From Rhodoplanes serenus (GTDB lineage: Bacteria > Pseudomonadota > Alphaproteobacteria > Rhizobiales > Xanthobacteraceae), in assembly GCA_945893145.1 (NCBI GenBank), contig CAMDDZ010000004.1, forward strand, positions 1-64,000: a stretch of DNA of 64,000 nucleotides, given 5' to 3'. Positions within the stretch are counted from its first letter, which is position 1, and the number at the start of each line of letters is the position of its first letter. Both the position numbers and the translations under genes were made by a program. Below are positions 34,569 through 43,588 of the stretch, piece by piece. Below the pieces are notes generated by a model. That model was not told the origin of the DNA. It did not search any database and saw only the letters and a program-made list of their open reading frames with translations.

Positions 34569-37500
34569 TCGCCGCCTCCATTTTCGCTTGTTCCGCCCGT
34601 CAGCGACCATTCCTGCACGCGCGCGAGATGGTCATAGGTGCCGTAGTGCGTCGTCCACATCGGATGCACGAGCGAGTGGTAGGGAACCGCCGGATCGGCG
34701 AACGTGGCGATCAGCTTGGTGAGCCGCGCCAGCGCGTGATCGGCGTGCTCATCGGCGGTGCCCTCCTTGAACCTGATCGGCAGTTCCTCGCCCGCATCGG
34801 CGCCGCCGCGCAGCCGGACATAAACAAGCTCAGCGACGCACCCGCCTGCCGCGATGCCCTTGAAGCCGCCTTTGCGCAAAATCGCGGCTTCCAAGGTGAG
34901 CTGGGGTGACAGGCCGCTGCGGACCTGCGGCTCGGTCGGGGGCGCGCCGGTCTTGTAGTCGAGGATGGCGTAGCGTCCGTCGCGCAGGCATTCGATGCGG
35001 TCGGCGCGCACCGTGAGCTTGAAGGTCTCCTTGCCAAAGGGAATTTCAACGTGACCGCCGATTTCCGCATCGAACCGGGCGAGCTTGGTACGGCGGACGA
35101 TTTCGGCGCGTGCAAACCATTCGGCAATGCGCAGGAAGCGCGGCCACCAGAACGCGCGGACCTCGGGATAGTCCGACCAGCGCGCGAAATGCCGCTCGCC
35201 GATCTCGGTCAGCTCGCGCACTGGATCGGCGGGCATTGTCTTGTCGAAAGCCTTGGCGAACTCGCCGATTGAATTGTGGATCAGAGTGCCGCGATCAGCG
35301 GCGTCCGGTGGGGCGTCAATGTCGTCGAGCGGTTCGAGCTTGAGCACGCGCTTGGCGTAGATCGTGTAGGGATCGCGCAGCCAGTGTTCGATCTCGGTGA
35401 CGCTGAGCTGACGCGGCCTGGCCTCGAGCGGCGGCGTGGGCGAGGGCCGTTTGGCCGGAACCGGCGGCTTGGCCGGTGCGTCGAGACCGCGCGCCCAGGC
35501 GAGATAATTGTTGCCGCGCTCGATCGCCTTGTTCCAACGCGGCTCGCCGGCGACCGCCGCGAGCCTCTGCACGAAGCGCGAAGCAACGGTTGGCGCACCG
35601 GAAAGCCTGGCGGCGCGCGACAGCACGATCTCCTTGGCCCCAAGCGCCTGCGCGAAGTCGTGCGCCGACAATCCGATGCGGCGCTCCGGCAGATCGAGGC
35701 CGAGCGCTTGCCGCATTGGCCGGCTGAGCCAGGGATCGGCACGCGTCTCCGGCGGCCAGGTGCTCTCGACCAACCCGCCGAGCACCATGCGGTCGACCGA
35801 TTGCAAGCGCGATTCCAGGGTGCCGAGGATGCGGACGCGCGCGTTTGCGATCGGCCGATGCGCGGTGCGATCGGCAAGGGCGGCGTGGAACAGTTCGGCA
35901 TAGTCGTCAGCCGAAACGACGAGGCGGCTCGCCTTAGCGATATCGTCGAAGGCTTCCGCCAGATCCGGTGTTTCGCCGCCGAGAGCCTCGACAACCTTGC
36001 GGTGCTGTTCGGCGATCGCGGCGAAGCTCTGCGTGCCGGCCGGCAGGTTTTCCAATGGCGCGATGGCCTCCGCGAGCCGCGCCACCAGTTGTCCGGCGGC
36101 TTCGAGCTCGGCATCGGTGAGGCCACGGCGCGGATCGCTGTGATGCAGCGAGTCGCGCGATGCGCGGAACGCCGCGAGCGCGGGGCCTAGTCCGGCTGTC
36201 CCGGGCCGGGGGCGCGGTCCGCGCAGCACCGTGCGTTCGAGCGTCGCAACGGCGCTCGCGTCCACCCGGCAAAGCGGATGCTTGAGCAGGGCAAGCAACG
36301 TGACCGGGGCGAGCCCGCTCAGGCCCGTCTCGGCCACCAGCCGCGCAAATATGCCGGCCGGCGTCTCGGCCAATGGCTCGCCCCGGGAATCGTCAGCCGC
36401 CACATTCCAGCGCGCGAGCGCCGCGAGGACGCGGCGGGCGAGTGTGCGGTCGGGTGTCACCAGCGCCGCCGTCTGGTCCGGCGTTTCGACGGTCTCACGC
36501 AGTGCAACCGCGATCGCGAGCGCTTCCTCCTCGGCGTTGGCGGCCTCGATCACGGCAATCGAGTCGAGCGCGGCATCGGCGTGGGTAGCAAATCCATCGG
36601 CCGCGAGACTGGCCTGCCAGCGTTCGGTCGCGGCGGCTGGCCGCATCGCCTCCGACACCAGACGTTCGCGGCCGTAGGCAGCCGACGGCGCAAGCGTGGT
36701 CACGGCTTCGCGCGCAATGCCGATCCGGCGCAGCAGCGCCTGCATGGCGAACTGCGGATGGCTCGGCGCGGGCGCGTCCTCGCTGCCGATCATGGTCCAG
36801 GCCGGCGGATCGATCTCGGTATCGAGTCCGGGCAGCACGACCGCGCCATGCGGCAGCTTGGCGATGGTGTCGAGCAGCACGGCGGTTGCGGGAATCGAAC
36901 CGGTCGAGCCGGCGGCGATCACCGGGGCGTCGCTGCGTGCAAGCCGCTGCGCTTCGGCAGCGATCAGCTTGTTGCGGCGCTCCGCCGGTTCGATCAGGCC
37001 GCGCTCGGCGAGCACTGCGGGCCAAATCTCCCGCGCGATCTTCAGGAACCTCAGGGTGAATTGCCAGTATTCATCGACTTCTTCAGGCACCAGGCCATCG
37101 AGCTTGTCCCACGGCACCTGACGCGTGGTCATGTCGTCCATCAGATGCGCCAGGTCATTGGCGAGTCTCAACGCACCCGCCGGATTGCTGGCGACCAGCG
37201 ACGCGCCACCGTCGCGGCGCATCTCAGGCGAGTTGGCCCATTTCAGGATCAGCTCGGCCAGCAGGACGTTGCGCTCGAAGCCGCCAAGCGGCGGCGGCAG
37301 ATCGAGCACATCGGCCGCAATGTCGCCTGCGGCGGCTTCGGAAAATCCGATTTCGTCTTCGTCAACGCCGCCAATGGCGACGATGCGCGGCAAGATCGCG
37401 GCATCGGCCTTCTGCGTTTGCAGGAAAATATCGCGCGCGAGCCGGCACGCTGGTCGTGTCGGCAGATAAATCGTCGCTTGCGCCAGCGCCAGCGGATCGC

Positions 37501-37612
37501 GTGCGGCCGGAAAGCCCGGCACGAGCTTGCCGTTCACCAACGCGCCGATCAGCGTCGGCAGGAACGGCGCCGACGCCGGAATGGTGAAAACGCGTGGTGT
37601 GGGAATAGCCAT
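34565..37612 (-). CDS. addB: Double-strand break repair protein AddB
   Basis: 1015 residues from the ATG at 37612; an in-frame GTG 15 bases upstream is less likely. It is the alphaproteobacterial form: a helicase-like but non-canonical N-terminal half (TLIGALVNGKLVPG, then IYLPTRPACRLARDIF) and a C-terminal nuclease with GRYAILDYKTGAPPTEPQ. There is no four-Cys iron-sulfur pattern as in Bacillus AddB. It forms the AddAB complex. It is coupled to addA and lies downstream of murU. Confidence 0.93.
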   Translation of the reverse strand: MAIPTPRVFTIPASAPFLPTLIGALVNGKLVPGFPAARDPLALAQATIYLPTRPACRLARDIFLQTQKADAAILPRIVAIGGVDEDEIGFSEAAAGDIAADVLDLPPPLGGFERNVLLAELILKWANSPEMRRDGGASLVASNPAGALRLANDLAHLMDDMTTRQVPWDKLDGLVPEEVDEYWQFTLRFLKIAREIWPAVLAERGLIEPAERRNKLIAAEAQRLARSDAPVIAAGSTGSIPATAVLLDTIAKLPHGAVVLPGLDTEIDPPAWTMIGSEDAPAPSHPQFAMQALLRRIGIAREAVTTLAPSAAYGRERLVSEAMRPAAATERWQASLAADGFATHADAALDSIAVIEAANAEEEALAIAVALRETVETPDQTAALVTPDRTLARRVLAALARWNVAADDSRGEPLAETPAGIFARLVAETGLSGLAPVTLLALLKHPLCRVDASAVATLERTVLRGPRPRPGTAGLGPALAAFRASRDSLHHSDPRRGLTDAELEAAGQLVARLAEAIAPLENLPAGTQSFAAIAEQHRKVVEALGGETPDLAEAFDDIAKASRLVVSADDYAELFHAALADRTAHRPIANARVRILGTLESRLQSVDRMVLGGLVESTWPPETRADPWLSRPMRQALGLDLPERRIGLSAHDFAQALGAKEIVLSRAARLSGAPTVASRFVQRLAAVAGEPRWNKAIERGNNYLAWARGLDAPAKPPVPAKRPSPTPPLEARPRQLSVTEIEHWLRDPYTIYAKRVLKLEPLDDIDAPPDAADRGTLIHNSIGEFAKAFDKTMPADPVRELTEIGERHFARWSDYPEVRAFWWPRFLRIAEWFARAEIVRRTKLARFDAEIGGHVEIPFGKETFKLTVRADRIECLRDGRYAILDYKTGAPPTEPQVRSGLSPQLTLEAAILRKGGFKGIAAGGCVAELVYVRLRGGADAGEELPIRFKEGTADEHADHALARLTKLIATFADPAVPYHSLVHPMWTTHYGTYDHLARVQEWSLTGGTSENGGGE

Positions 37613-37674
37613 GCCGGAATCATACACGGCCCTGCAAGCCCCTACCGCTTCTCAATGGAGGATTGCGGGAAAGT

Positions 37675-38412
37675 TTAGGCCACGCTCGCCTTGATGGCTG
37701 CCTCTGCCTGCGCGATGGCGTCAGGCGTGCCGACATGCATCCACACGCCCTCGAGGCACAGACCATGCAGCCGGCCGGCCTCGGCGGCGCGGTCGAACAG
37801 CGCGGTGAGCGAAAAGGCGCCCGGCGGCGCTGCGTTAAACAGCACAGGCGCGAGGATCGCGGCGCCCGCGTAAACAAAGGGCGCAACCTCACGCTCGGCT
37901 CGCTTGCGCAGCCGGCCGTCGGCGCCCATCGCGAAATCGCCGCGGCCCGCATAGCCAATGCTGCCCACGGTGGGCGCCAGCAGCAGCAAGGCGTCCATAC
38001 GGGCCGGATCGAAAGTGTCGCCGAGCCGCCGGAGATTGGGGCTCGGGCCGTCGATCCAGATCGTGTCCGAGTTGATGTGAAAGAACGGCTCAGTGCCCAG
38101 CGCACCAAGCGCTTTGACCACCCCGCCGCCGGTGTTGAGCAATTGGCTGCGCTCATCCGAGATCACGATGCGCGGCTCGCGGCGGCCCGCAACGTGGCGT
38201 TCGATCTGGTCGGCGAGGTAATGCACGTTGACCACGGCGCGCTCGACGCCGGCCTGCGCGAGCCGGTCGAGCACGTGATCGATCAGCGGCTTGCCATCCA
38301 CTTCGACCAGCGGCTTCGGGATGCGGTCGGTGATCGGCCGCATGCGTTCGCCGAGGCCTGCGGCCAGCACCATGGCGTTGCGCGGTGCGGTCATGCTGTT
38401 ACCGGTTGCCAT
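37675..38412 (-). CDS. murU: MurU-type MurNAc-1-phosphate uridylyltransferase
   Basis: 245 residues of the nucleotidyltransferase fold. The nucleotide loop is MVLAAGLGERMRPITDRIPK near residue 14, the metal site is HINSDTIWIDG, and LLNTGGGVVKAL binds the sugar. In the cell-wall recycling route, AmgK phosphorylates MurNAc and MurU makes UDP-MurNAc, bypassing the MurA/B steps (and fosfomycin). Both parts occur here: AmgK is fused in the gene just upstream, which ends 9 bases before this ATG. An in-frame ATG at 38394 is possible. Confidence 0.85.
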   Translation of the reverse strand: MATGNSMTAPRNAMVLAAGLGERMRPITDRIPKPLVEVDGKPLIDHVLDRLAQAGVERAVVNVHYLADQIERHVAGRREPRIVISDERSQLLNTGGGVVKALGALGTEPFFHINSDTIWIDGPSPNLRRLGDTFDPARMDALLLLAPTVGSIGYAGRGDFAMGADGRLRKRAEREVAPFVYAGAAILAPVLFNAAPPGAFSLTALFDRAAEAGRLHGLCLEGVWMHVGTPDAIAQAEAAIKASVA

Positions 38413-38421
38413 GTTTCGGGA

Positions 38422-39957
38422 TCATGCTCGCGGAGCGGGCACGTGCGCGGCGTACCACGTCTTGATCGACGTCATCGACGGGTGCGCCAGCGAGCGTTGC
38501 AGATAAGCCCATACGCGCGGGATGTGACGCAGATATTGCGGCTTGCCGTCGCGGCGGTCGAGCCGGGCGAAAATGCCGAGGATCTTCGATGTGCGCTGGG
38601 CTGCGAGCGTCGCATAAGCGCGGATGAACGTCGCCGGATCGAAATTCTGATCGATGTCGCGGCGTGTGCGCGCGTAGCGGCCGAGCAGCATCACCTCCAT
38701 CTCCTCGGGCACGTCGACGCGCGCATCCTGCAACAGCGAGGCGAGATCGTAGGCTGCAGGACCGACGACCGCGTCCTGGAAGTCGAGCAGGCCGACCTGC
38801 GCGATGTCTTGGCGCGCCGGGAGCCACAGCAGGTTCGGCGAATGGAAGTCGCGCAGCACCCAGGTCGGATAGGTATCGATCACCGCCTGCAAGGCCTCGC
38901 GCCAAAGCGCGACATAGACCGCGCGGGTCGCGTCCGAAACCGCCGCGCCCATTTGCGGCAAATACCAATCGAGCAGCAGCTCAGCCTCAATCAGCAGCGC
39001 GTCCAAGTCGTATTTCGGCAGCCGGTATTCCACCTTCGGCGACACCGGCAGCACGTTGGACAGTTGGTGGCTGTGCAGCGACATCAGCACATCGACCGCC
39101 GCCTCATAGCGATCCTCGATCGGCGCCGGTGGGTCACCATCGACCACCAGTTCGGCGCCGAGATCCTCGATGAGGAGCAGTCCCTGTTCGAGATCGGCTT
39201 CGTAAATTTGCGGCGCCGAAAAGCCGAGCTGGCGCAGGCCGTTCGCCATGGCGACAAACGGCGTGACGTCCTCGGCCAGATGCGCGATGGCGCTGTACGG
39301 CTTGCCGTTGCGTACCGGTGGGCCATCCGGCTTGCGCGGCGAATTCATCAGGATGGCGTAGCGGTTACCGAGCCGCAGCCGCTCGTAAGAGCGGGTCGAG
39401 GCGTCGCCTTGGATGCGTTGGCGCGCCGCGTTGGCGAAGCTGGACGAATCCAGGAAACGGCGGACCACCGACAGGCGCTCGACGCGCGCCGCGAGCGTGC
39501 CATAGCCGGTCACGCGCACATTGCGGTGCTCGGGGCCGAGCTGTGGTGCGAGCGTGAACGCAATGTCGAGCCGGTCTGGCGGCAAAAAGCCGGCCGCGCG
39601 ATCCGGCCATTCCAGCAGCACGACCGCGCCCTTGGGCAAGTCGTCGAACCCGAGCTCTGCGAGTTCACCGGGGCCGTCCAGGCGGTAGAGGTCGGCATGC
39701 ACCACCGGAAACTGCTGCAACTCATAGGTCTGCATCAGCGTGAAGGTCGGGCTCGGCACCGCGATGGCGGGATCGCCGGCCAGATACCGGATCAGGGCGC
39801 GCGCGAACGTCGTTTTACCGGCGCCGAGGTCGCCCGACAGCGTCACCAGATCGCCAGGCTGGAGCGCGGCCGCGATGTCCACCACGACCCGGTGCAGCGC
39901 CTGCTCGTTGGCAAGCGCCTCCGGATAGCTGGAGCCTTCGGACGTGGTGGGAAGCAT
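38422..39957 (-). CDS. tsaE: TsaE-AmgK fusion (tRNA t6A ATPase + MurNAc/GlcNAc kinase)
   Basis: 511 residues in two domains. Residues about 10-155 are TsaE: P-loop VTLSGDLGAGKTTFARALI and HADLYRL. TsaE drives the threonylcarbamoyl (t6A37) tRNA modification complex. Residues about 165-511 are an aminoglycoside-phosphotransferase fold matching AmgK: GDASTRSYERLRL, catalytic loop TWVLRDFHSPNLLWL and metal site LLDFQDAVVGPAAYD. AmgK supplies MurNAc-1-phosphate to MurU. The fusion is common in alphaproteobacteria. An AAGG precedes the ATG. Confidence 0.9.
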   Translation of the reverse strand: MLPTTSEGSSYPEALANEQALHRVVVDIAAALQPGDLVTLSGDLGAGKTTFARALIRYLAGDPAIAVPSPTFTLMQTYELQQFPVVHADLYRLDGPGELAELGFDDLPKGAVVLLEWPDRAAGFLPPDRLDIAFTLAPQLGPEHRNVRVTGYGTLAARVERLSVVRRFLDSSSFANAARQRIQGDASTRSYERLRLGNRYAILMNSPRKPDGPPVRNGKPYSAIAHLAEDVTPFVAMANGLRQLGFSAPQIYEADLEQGLLLIEDLGAELVVDGDPPAPIEDRYEAAVDVLMSLHSHQLSNVLPVSPKVEYRLPKYDLDALLIEAELLLDWYLPQMGAAVSDATRAVYVALWREALQAVIDTYPTWVLRDFHSPNLLWLPARQDIAQVGLLDFQDAVVGPAAYDLASLLQDARVDVPEEMEVMLLGRYARTRRDIDQNFDPATFIRAYATLAAQRTSKILGIFARLDRRDGKPQYLRHIPRVWAYLQRSLAHPSMTSIKTWYAAHVPAPRA

Positions 39958-40214
39958 CCGCCTTGCCTGGTCACATCCCGGCGGTGGCTGCCGTCGGGCA
40001 GGCCTGCGGGATCATGTTCATCGTAGGGTTATCTGGGAACACCCAGTTCATATAGTACAGCCGATGTCCGATCTTGAAGGCGAATTTCTGTCGTATGCGA
40101 TTGAGCCGGCGCGAGCGGTCGCTCGTTCATCGCATGCGCCGCGCCCAAGAATGCCCAGGAATCGGGTGGGTGCACGGCCGCGAGTGCCTTAGGAAAGTCG
40201 CTTAGGAGAAAGCC

Positions 40215-40697
40215 ATGCCAAGCCATGCCGTCCGCAGGACCTACGGGACCGTGAGTGCCGACAGGCAGCGGGAGATGAGCGGCCTGGAGTTTGTCCAAGG
40301 GCTCGTCGATGGGACGCTGCCGCTCAACACGATGGCCGAGACCTTGGGCTATGACGTCACCGAGGTGACGAGCGGGCGCGTCGTCGTTACCATTACGCCG
40401 AACGGCTCGTACCTCAATCCGGCTGGCACCGTGCATGGCGGGCTCTCGGCCACGTTGCTCGACACCTGCATGGGTCTCGCGATCCGTTCGACGCTCGACA
40501 AAGGCACCAACTCGACGACACTCGAATTCAAGATTTCGCTGGTGCGGCCGATCACGCCGGAAACCGGTCCGATCAGGGCAGAGGGCGTGGTGTTGAGCTG
40601 CGGCCGCCGCATCGGCACGGCCGAAGGCCGCATCACCGACCAGCAAGGCCGCCTGCTCGCCCACGGCACGACGACCTGTCTGATTTTTCAGAACTAG
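40215..40697 (+). CDS. PaaI-family hotdog thioesterase
   Basis: 160 residues. The hotdog-fold core is NPAGTVHGGLSATLLDTCMG, containing the VHGG turn, and later GRRIGTAEGRITDQQGRLLA. Members hydrolyse acyl- or aryl-CoA thioesters; the substrate is unknown here. An AGGAG lies 7 bases before the ATG. It begins the insertion that separates tsaE-amgK from divL. Confidence 0.85.
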   Translation: MPSHAVRRTYGTVSADRQREMSGLEFVQGLVDGTLPLNTMAETLGYDVTEVTSGRVVVTITPNGSYLNPAGTVHGGLSATLLDTCMGLAIRSTLDKGTNSTTLEFKISLVRPITPETGPIRAEGVVLSCGRRIGTAEGRITDQQGRLLAHGTTTCLIFQN

Positions 40698-40840
40698 ATT
40701 GCGACTCAGGCCTTTCAGCGAGACTGCGGCGTACTGACGGTGCATCCGCGATCGCCGGATTTAGCGCACACGGCATTGACAGCAACCGGTTGCGGCGCTT
40801 CGATCTTTGGGGGCAAAGTCGCGGTCAGTGGGGAAATGAC

Positions 40841-41947
40841 GTGACAAGAACTTTCGGCACGCTCTGGATGCTGGTCGCTTGCTCGCTCGCGCCCAACGCC
40901 GCAAGCGCAAATGGCGCTCTCGCGCTCGGCTCGTCCGGCAATCTTGCAAAAGATGGATTTGCCTTCGGCGCTTCCGTCAACCAGTCGACCCAGCAGGCGG
41001 CGAGTGATCAGGCGCTTGCCACCTGTCGCGGTTATGCGGGTGCCCCGAAGATGGCAGCAATTTGCAAGATTATCATGACCTTCAGCGAACAATGCTATGC
41101 GCTGGTCTTCGACCCCAAAGCAGGTATGCCCGGAACCGGCTGGGCTCTGGGAGCCGACGTTAAGGCGGCGGTGCAAAAGGCAACCAGCATGTGCCAATCG
41201 ACCGCTGGCGCCAGTCGCCGCAATTTTTGCGAATTGGATCAGGCCGCCTGCGACTTCAAGGATTTGGACAAGAAAATTTCCGGCCTCGATGAACTCATTC
41301 GGTTACTACCGAGGTATGCTTCGAATTGGCGAAACCGCGGCGGCGCCTATGAAGGCAAGGGCAATTATGACCGCGCGATTGCCGACTACAGCGAGGCGAT
41401 TCGTCTCGCTCCCGACAATGCGGGCTATCTGAACGATCGATGCTGGGTGCGCGCCGTCGGCAACCGCGACTTGCAGCTTGCGCTCGATGACTGCACCGAA
41501 TCGCTGCGGCTTAAGCCGGACGATGCCGGCACGATAGACAGTCGCGGGTTCGTCTATTTGCGGCTTGGGCGGCTGGACGATGCCATTGCCGACTACAACG
41601 CGGCGTTAAGGCTGAATGCCCGACTTGCCGGCGCGCTCTATGGCCGCGGTCTCGCCAAGCTGCGCAAGGGCGACACTTCCGGCGGCGAGGCGGACATCGC
41701 TGCCGCGAAGGCGATCCGCTCCGGTGTGGTCGAAGAATTCGCGCGCTATGGCGTCACCGCCGTTGCGGCCGCTCCGGCGCCGGTGACCGCGCCACCGTCG
41801 GCCGCCGATTGCAGCCGCGCCGAGGCGCACTGGAAGAGTGCCGAGGATATCCGGACGCTCCCGGTCTACGAAGACCACCTGGCGCGCTTCGGCAGTTGCG
41901 AGTTTGCGGTATTGGCGCGCGCCCGGATCGAGACGTTGAAGAAGTAA
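40841..41947 (+). CDS. Periplasmic DUF4189 and TPR protein
   Basis: 368 residues from the GTG at 40841, chosen because GGGGAA is 7 bases upstream and it gives a clean signal peptide (MTRTFGTLWMLVACSLAPNA, cleavage near ASA). Residues about 23-120 look like DUF4189, rich in Ala and Gly with paired Cys (GALALGSSGNLAKDGFAFGA). Residues about 160-290 hold three or four TPR repeats (ASNWRNRGGAYEGKGNYDRA and AGTIDSRGFVYLRLGRLDDA). The last 45 residues (HWKSAEDIRTLPVYEDHLAR) form a repeat block also seen in rhizobial caspase-like proteins. The partner is unknown; it is periplasmic. Confidence 0.65.
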   Translation: MTRTFGTLWMLVACSLAPNAASANGALALGSSGNLAKDGFAFGASVNQSTQQAASDQALATCRGYAGAPKMAAICKIIMTFSEQCYALVFDPKAGMPGTGWALGADVKAAVQKATSMCQSTAGASRRNFCELDQAACDFKDLDKKISGLDELIRLLPRYASNWRNRGGAYEGKGNYDRAIADYSEAIRLAPDNAGYLNDRCWVRAVGNRDLQLALDDCTESLRLKPDDAGTIDSRGFVYLRLGRLDDAIADYNAALRLNARLAGALYGRGLAKLRKGDTSGGEADIAAAKAIRSGVVEEFARYGVTAVAAAPAPVTAPPSAADCSRAEAHWKSAEDIRTLPVYEDHLARFGSCEFAVLARARIETLKK

Positions 41948-41954
41948 CGCCGCG

Positions 41955-42935
41955 CTATTGCGGCTGGATGCCCGCGGCCTTGATGATCGCGCCGAACTGC
42001 TCGATGCCTTCCTTCTGAAGGGCGGCGAACTCCTGCGGCGTGTTGGCAATGACCGTCAGATCCTGCGCTTCGAGCTTGGCCCGCGTCTCGGGCTCGGTGA
42101 TCGCCTTCCGCATCTCGGCGCTCAGTCGCGCCAGGATGTCCGGCGGCAGCTTTGCCGGGCCGAAGAAGCCGAACCACGTCGAGGGTTTGCGGAACGCCGG
42201 CAGGATTTCGGTGATCGAGGGCACGTTCGGCATCTTGGCGTAGCGCTTGGGCTCGAGGATCGCCAGCACCTTCGCCTTGCCCGATGCCAGCGCGCCGCGC
42301 GCGCTCGCCAGCGAAATGTGCAGCAGCTGGATTTGTCCTCCGGCGACGTCCTGCATCGGCTGCGATACGCCACGATAGGGAATGTGGACGGTGCTGACGC
42401 TGGCGGTGCGGTCGAACAGCTCGCCGGTCAGATGAAACACCGAGCCGATGCCGGAGCTGCCGTAGGACAGCTTGCCCGGATTGGCCTTGGCGTAGGCGAT
42501 CAGCTCCTGCACCGAATTGACCGGCAGGTCGGCGTTGACCACCAGCGCGGTCACCGGCTCGACTGCCGCCATGATCGGTGTGAAATCCTTCACCGGATCG
42601 AACGGCAGGTTCTTCATCAGATGGACGGCGGTGACGTGGGAGGCCGGCGTTGCGGCGAGCAGCGTGTAGCCGTCGGGTGGGGCATGTGCGACCAGGGACG
42701 ATCCGATCGTGCCGTTGGCGCCGCCGCGGTTGTCCACGATCACGGTCTGGCCGAGCGATTCCTGGAGCTTCCCGGCGATCAGCCGGGCGATCATGTCGAC
42801 GGTCGGGCCTGGCGGGACCGGTACCACGATCGTGATTGGTTTTGCCGCCGGCCAGGATTGCGCCGAAGCAGGCGCGGATGCCGCAACAGTGCAAAGCCCG
42901 CACAGAATTGCAGCGATCGCGCGAATGGTCCTCAT
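41955..42935 (-). CDS. Tripartite tricarboxylate transporter substrate-binding protein (Bug/TctC family)
   Basis: 326 residues. A signal peptide (AIAAILCGLCTVAASAPASA, cleaved near residue 25) is followed by the family start WPAAKPITIVVPVPPGPTVD and the usual phosphate-loop-like region IVDNRGGANGTIGSSLVAHA. Bug proteins bind carboxylic or aromatic acids in the periplasm and deliver them to TctA/TctB permeases. No tctA or tctB is adjacent, so it is an orphan. Confidence 0.85.
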   Translation of the reverse strand: MRTIRAIAAILCGLCTVAASAPASAQSWPAAKPITIVVPVPPGPTVDMIARLIAGKLQESLGQTVIVDNRGGANGTIGSSLVAHAPPDGYTLLAATPASHVTAVHLMKNLPFDPVKDFTPIMAAVEPVTALVVNADLPVNSVQELIAYAKANPGKLSYGSSGIGSVFHLTGELFDRTASVSTVHIPYRGVSQPMQDVAGGQIQLLHISLASARGALASGKAKVLAILEPKRYAKMPNVPSITEILPAFRKPSTWFGFFGPAKLPPDILARLSAEMRKAITEPETRAKLEAQDLTVIANTPQEFAALQKEGIEQFGAIIKAAGIQPQ

Positions 42936-43300
42936 GATATCCCGGCTCCCTTAACGTCGCGCTGCAGGGCGCAGAGACCATCATATCACCCGGTGCGCAA
43001 CTCGCTAAGGCTGGGCGCGCAAACGACTCCCGAGCGACTCCCGTACGCGAAATTGCTTCCTATATTTGACATGGACCGTCGTGCCGCGCGTGGATGCCCC
43101 CTTCGAGCGGCGAAAGAGGAAACCTCGCGACGGTCCACTGCCATGACGTGTCGTGGGAGCGGTAGCTGCCGGTCAGACCGTGAACCGAGCCAGCCCGCGG
43201 ATCGACCGAGCGAGCGGACCGAGCGAGTTGCCGGTGCTGCCGGTGCTGCAGGTCGGCGCCCGAAATGCCGAAAATAGTTGCCGCGCGCCGCGGCGGTTCT
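42936..43300. other. 365-base gap with a candidate small RNA
   Basis: No coding frame is convincing. Two copies of CGACTCCCG (43024-43032 and 43035-43043, 11 bases apart), a TATATT box (43061-43066) and a foldable segment (43072-43137) lie in order, followed by C+G-rich sequence with short repeats (GAGCGAGCGGACCGAGCGAG, and CCGGTGCT twice). A weak hairpin near 43277-43300 could end a plus-strand transcript. Confidence 0.4.
43072..43137 (+). ncRNA. Candidate structured RNA (three-way junction)
   Basis: The outer stem TGGACCGTCG (43072-43081) pairs perfectly with CGACGGTCCA (43128-43137). Inside are GCCGC/GCGGC (43083-43087 with 43107-43111) and GAGG-AAA-CCTC (43116-43126), with GAAA joining the two. 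The TATATT box 5-10 bases before it would place a transcript start right at the outer stem. No known family was recognised: it lacks the CTGATGA of hammerheads and the cobalamin-box motifs. The transcript may run on to about 43300. Confidence 0.3.
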
Positions 43301-43513
43301 TTAGCCGCGCTTCGATTTTTTCGGTTTTTCCGCCACGATCGGCGGTGCGGCCGCTAACGCGGCGTCTCTTGCTAGCCGAGCCGCCTTCAGGCGTTCGGTT
43401 TTCAGCCGGGTCGCTTCCGTTTCGATGTGGTACTCGCGCATAGCCTTTGCGCCATCGATGGCTTGCTTTGCTTTTCGCTCCGCGCGCTGCGCTAATTCAT
43501 CTGGCTTTGCCAT
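43301..43513 (-). CDS. Small highly charged protein of unknown function
   Basis: 70 residues from the ATG at 43513 with GGAA just upstream; an in-frame ATG at 43522 is possible. It is Ala, Lys, Glu and Arg rich (MAKPDELAQRAERKAKQAID, then RLKTERLKAARLARDAALA) and ends with a Lys tail, so it is probably a single long helix and partly disordered. Similar small proteins appear in Bradyrhizobium relatives, but no function is known. It lies 75 bases from the divL stop, downstream of it on the same strand. Confidence 0.5.
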   Translation of the reverse strand: MAKPDELAQRAERKAKQAIDGAKAMREYHIETEATRLKTERLKAARLARDAALAAAPPIVAEKPKKSKRG

Positions 43514-43588
43514 AGGTTCCATATGGGGTTTGTCGTATCAGAACGGTAGGGGTCGTCATGCCACGCACGTTGGTAGGGCACCGCGCCG

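Noticed and set aside
43072-43137. Hammerhead ribozyme reading of the three-way junction
   Set aside because: The GAAA joint fits but the required CTGATGA between stems is absent, so it is kept only as a structured RNA candidate.
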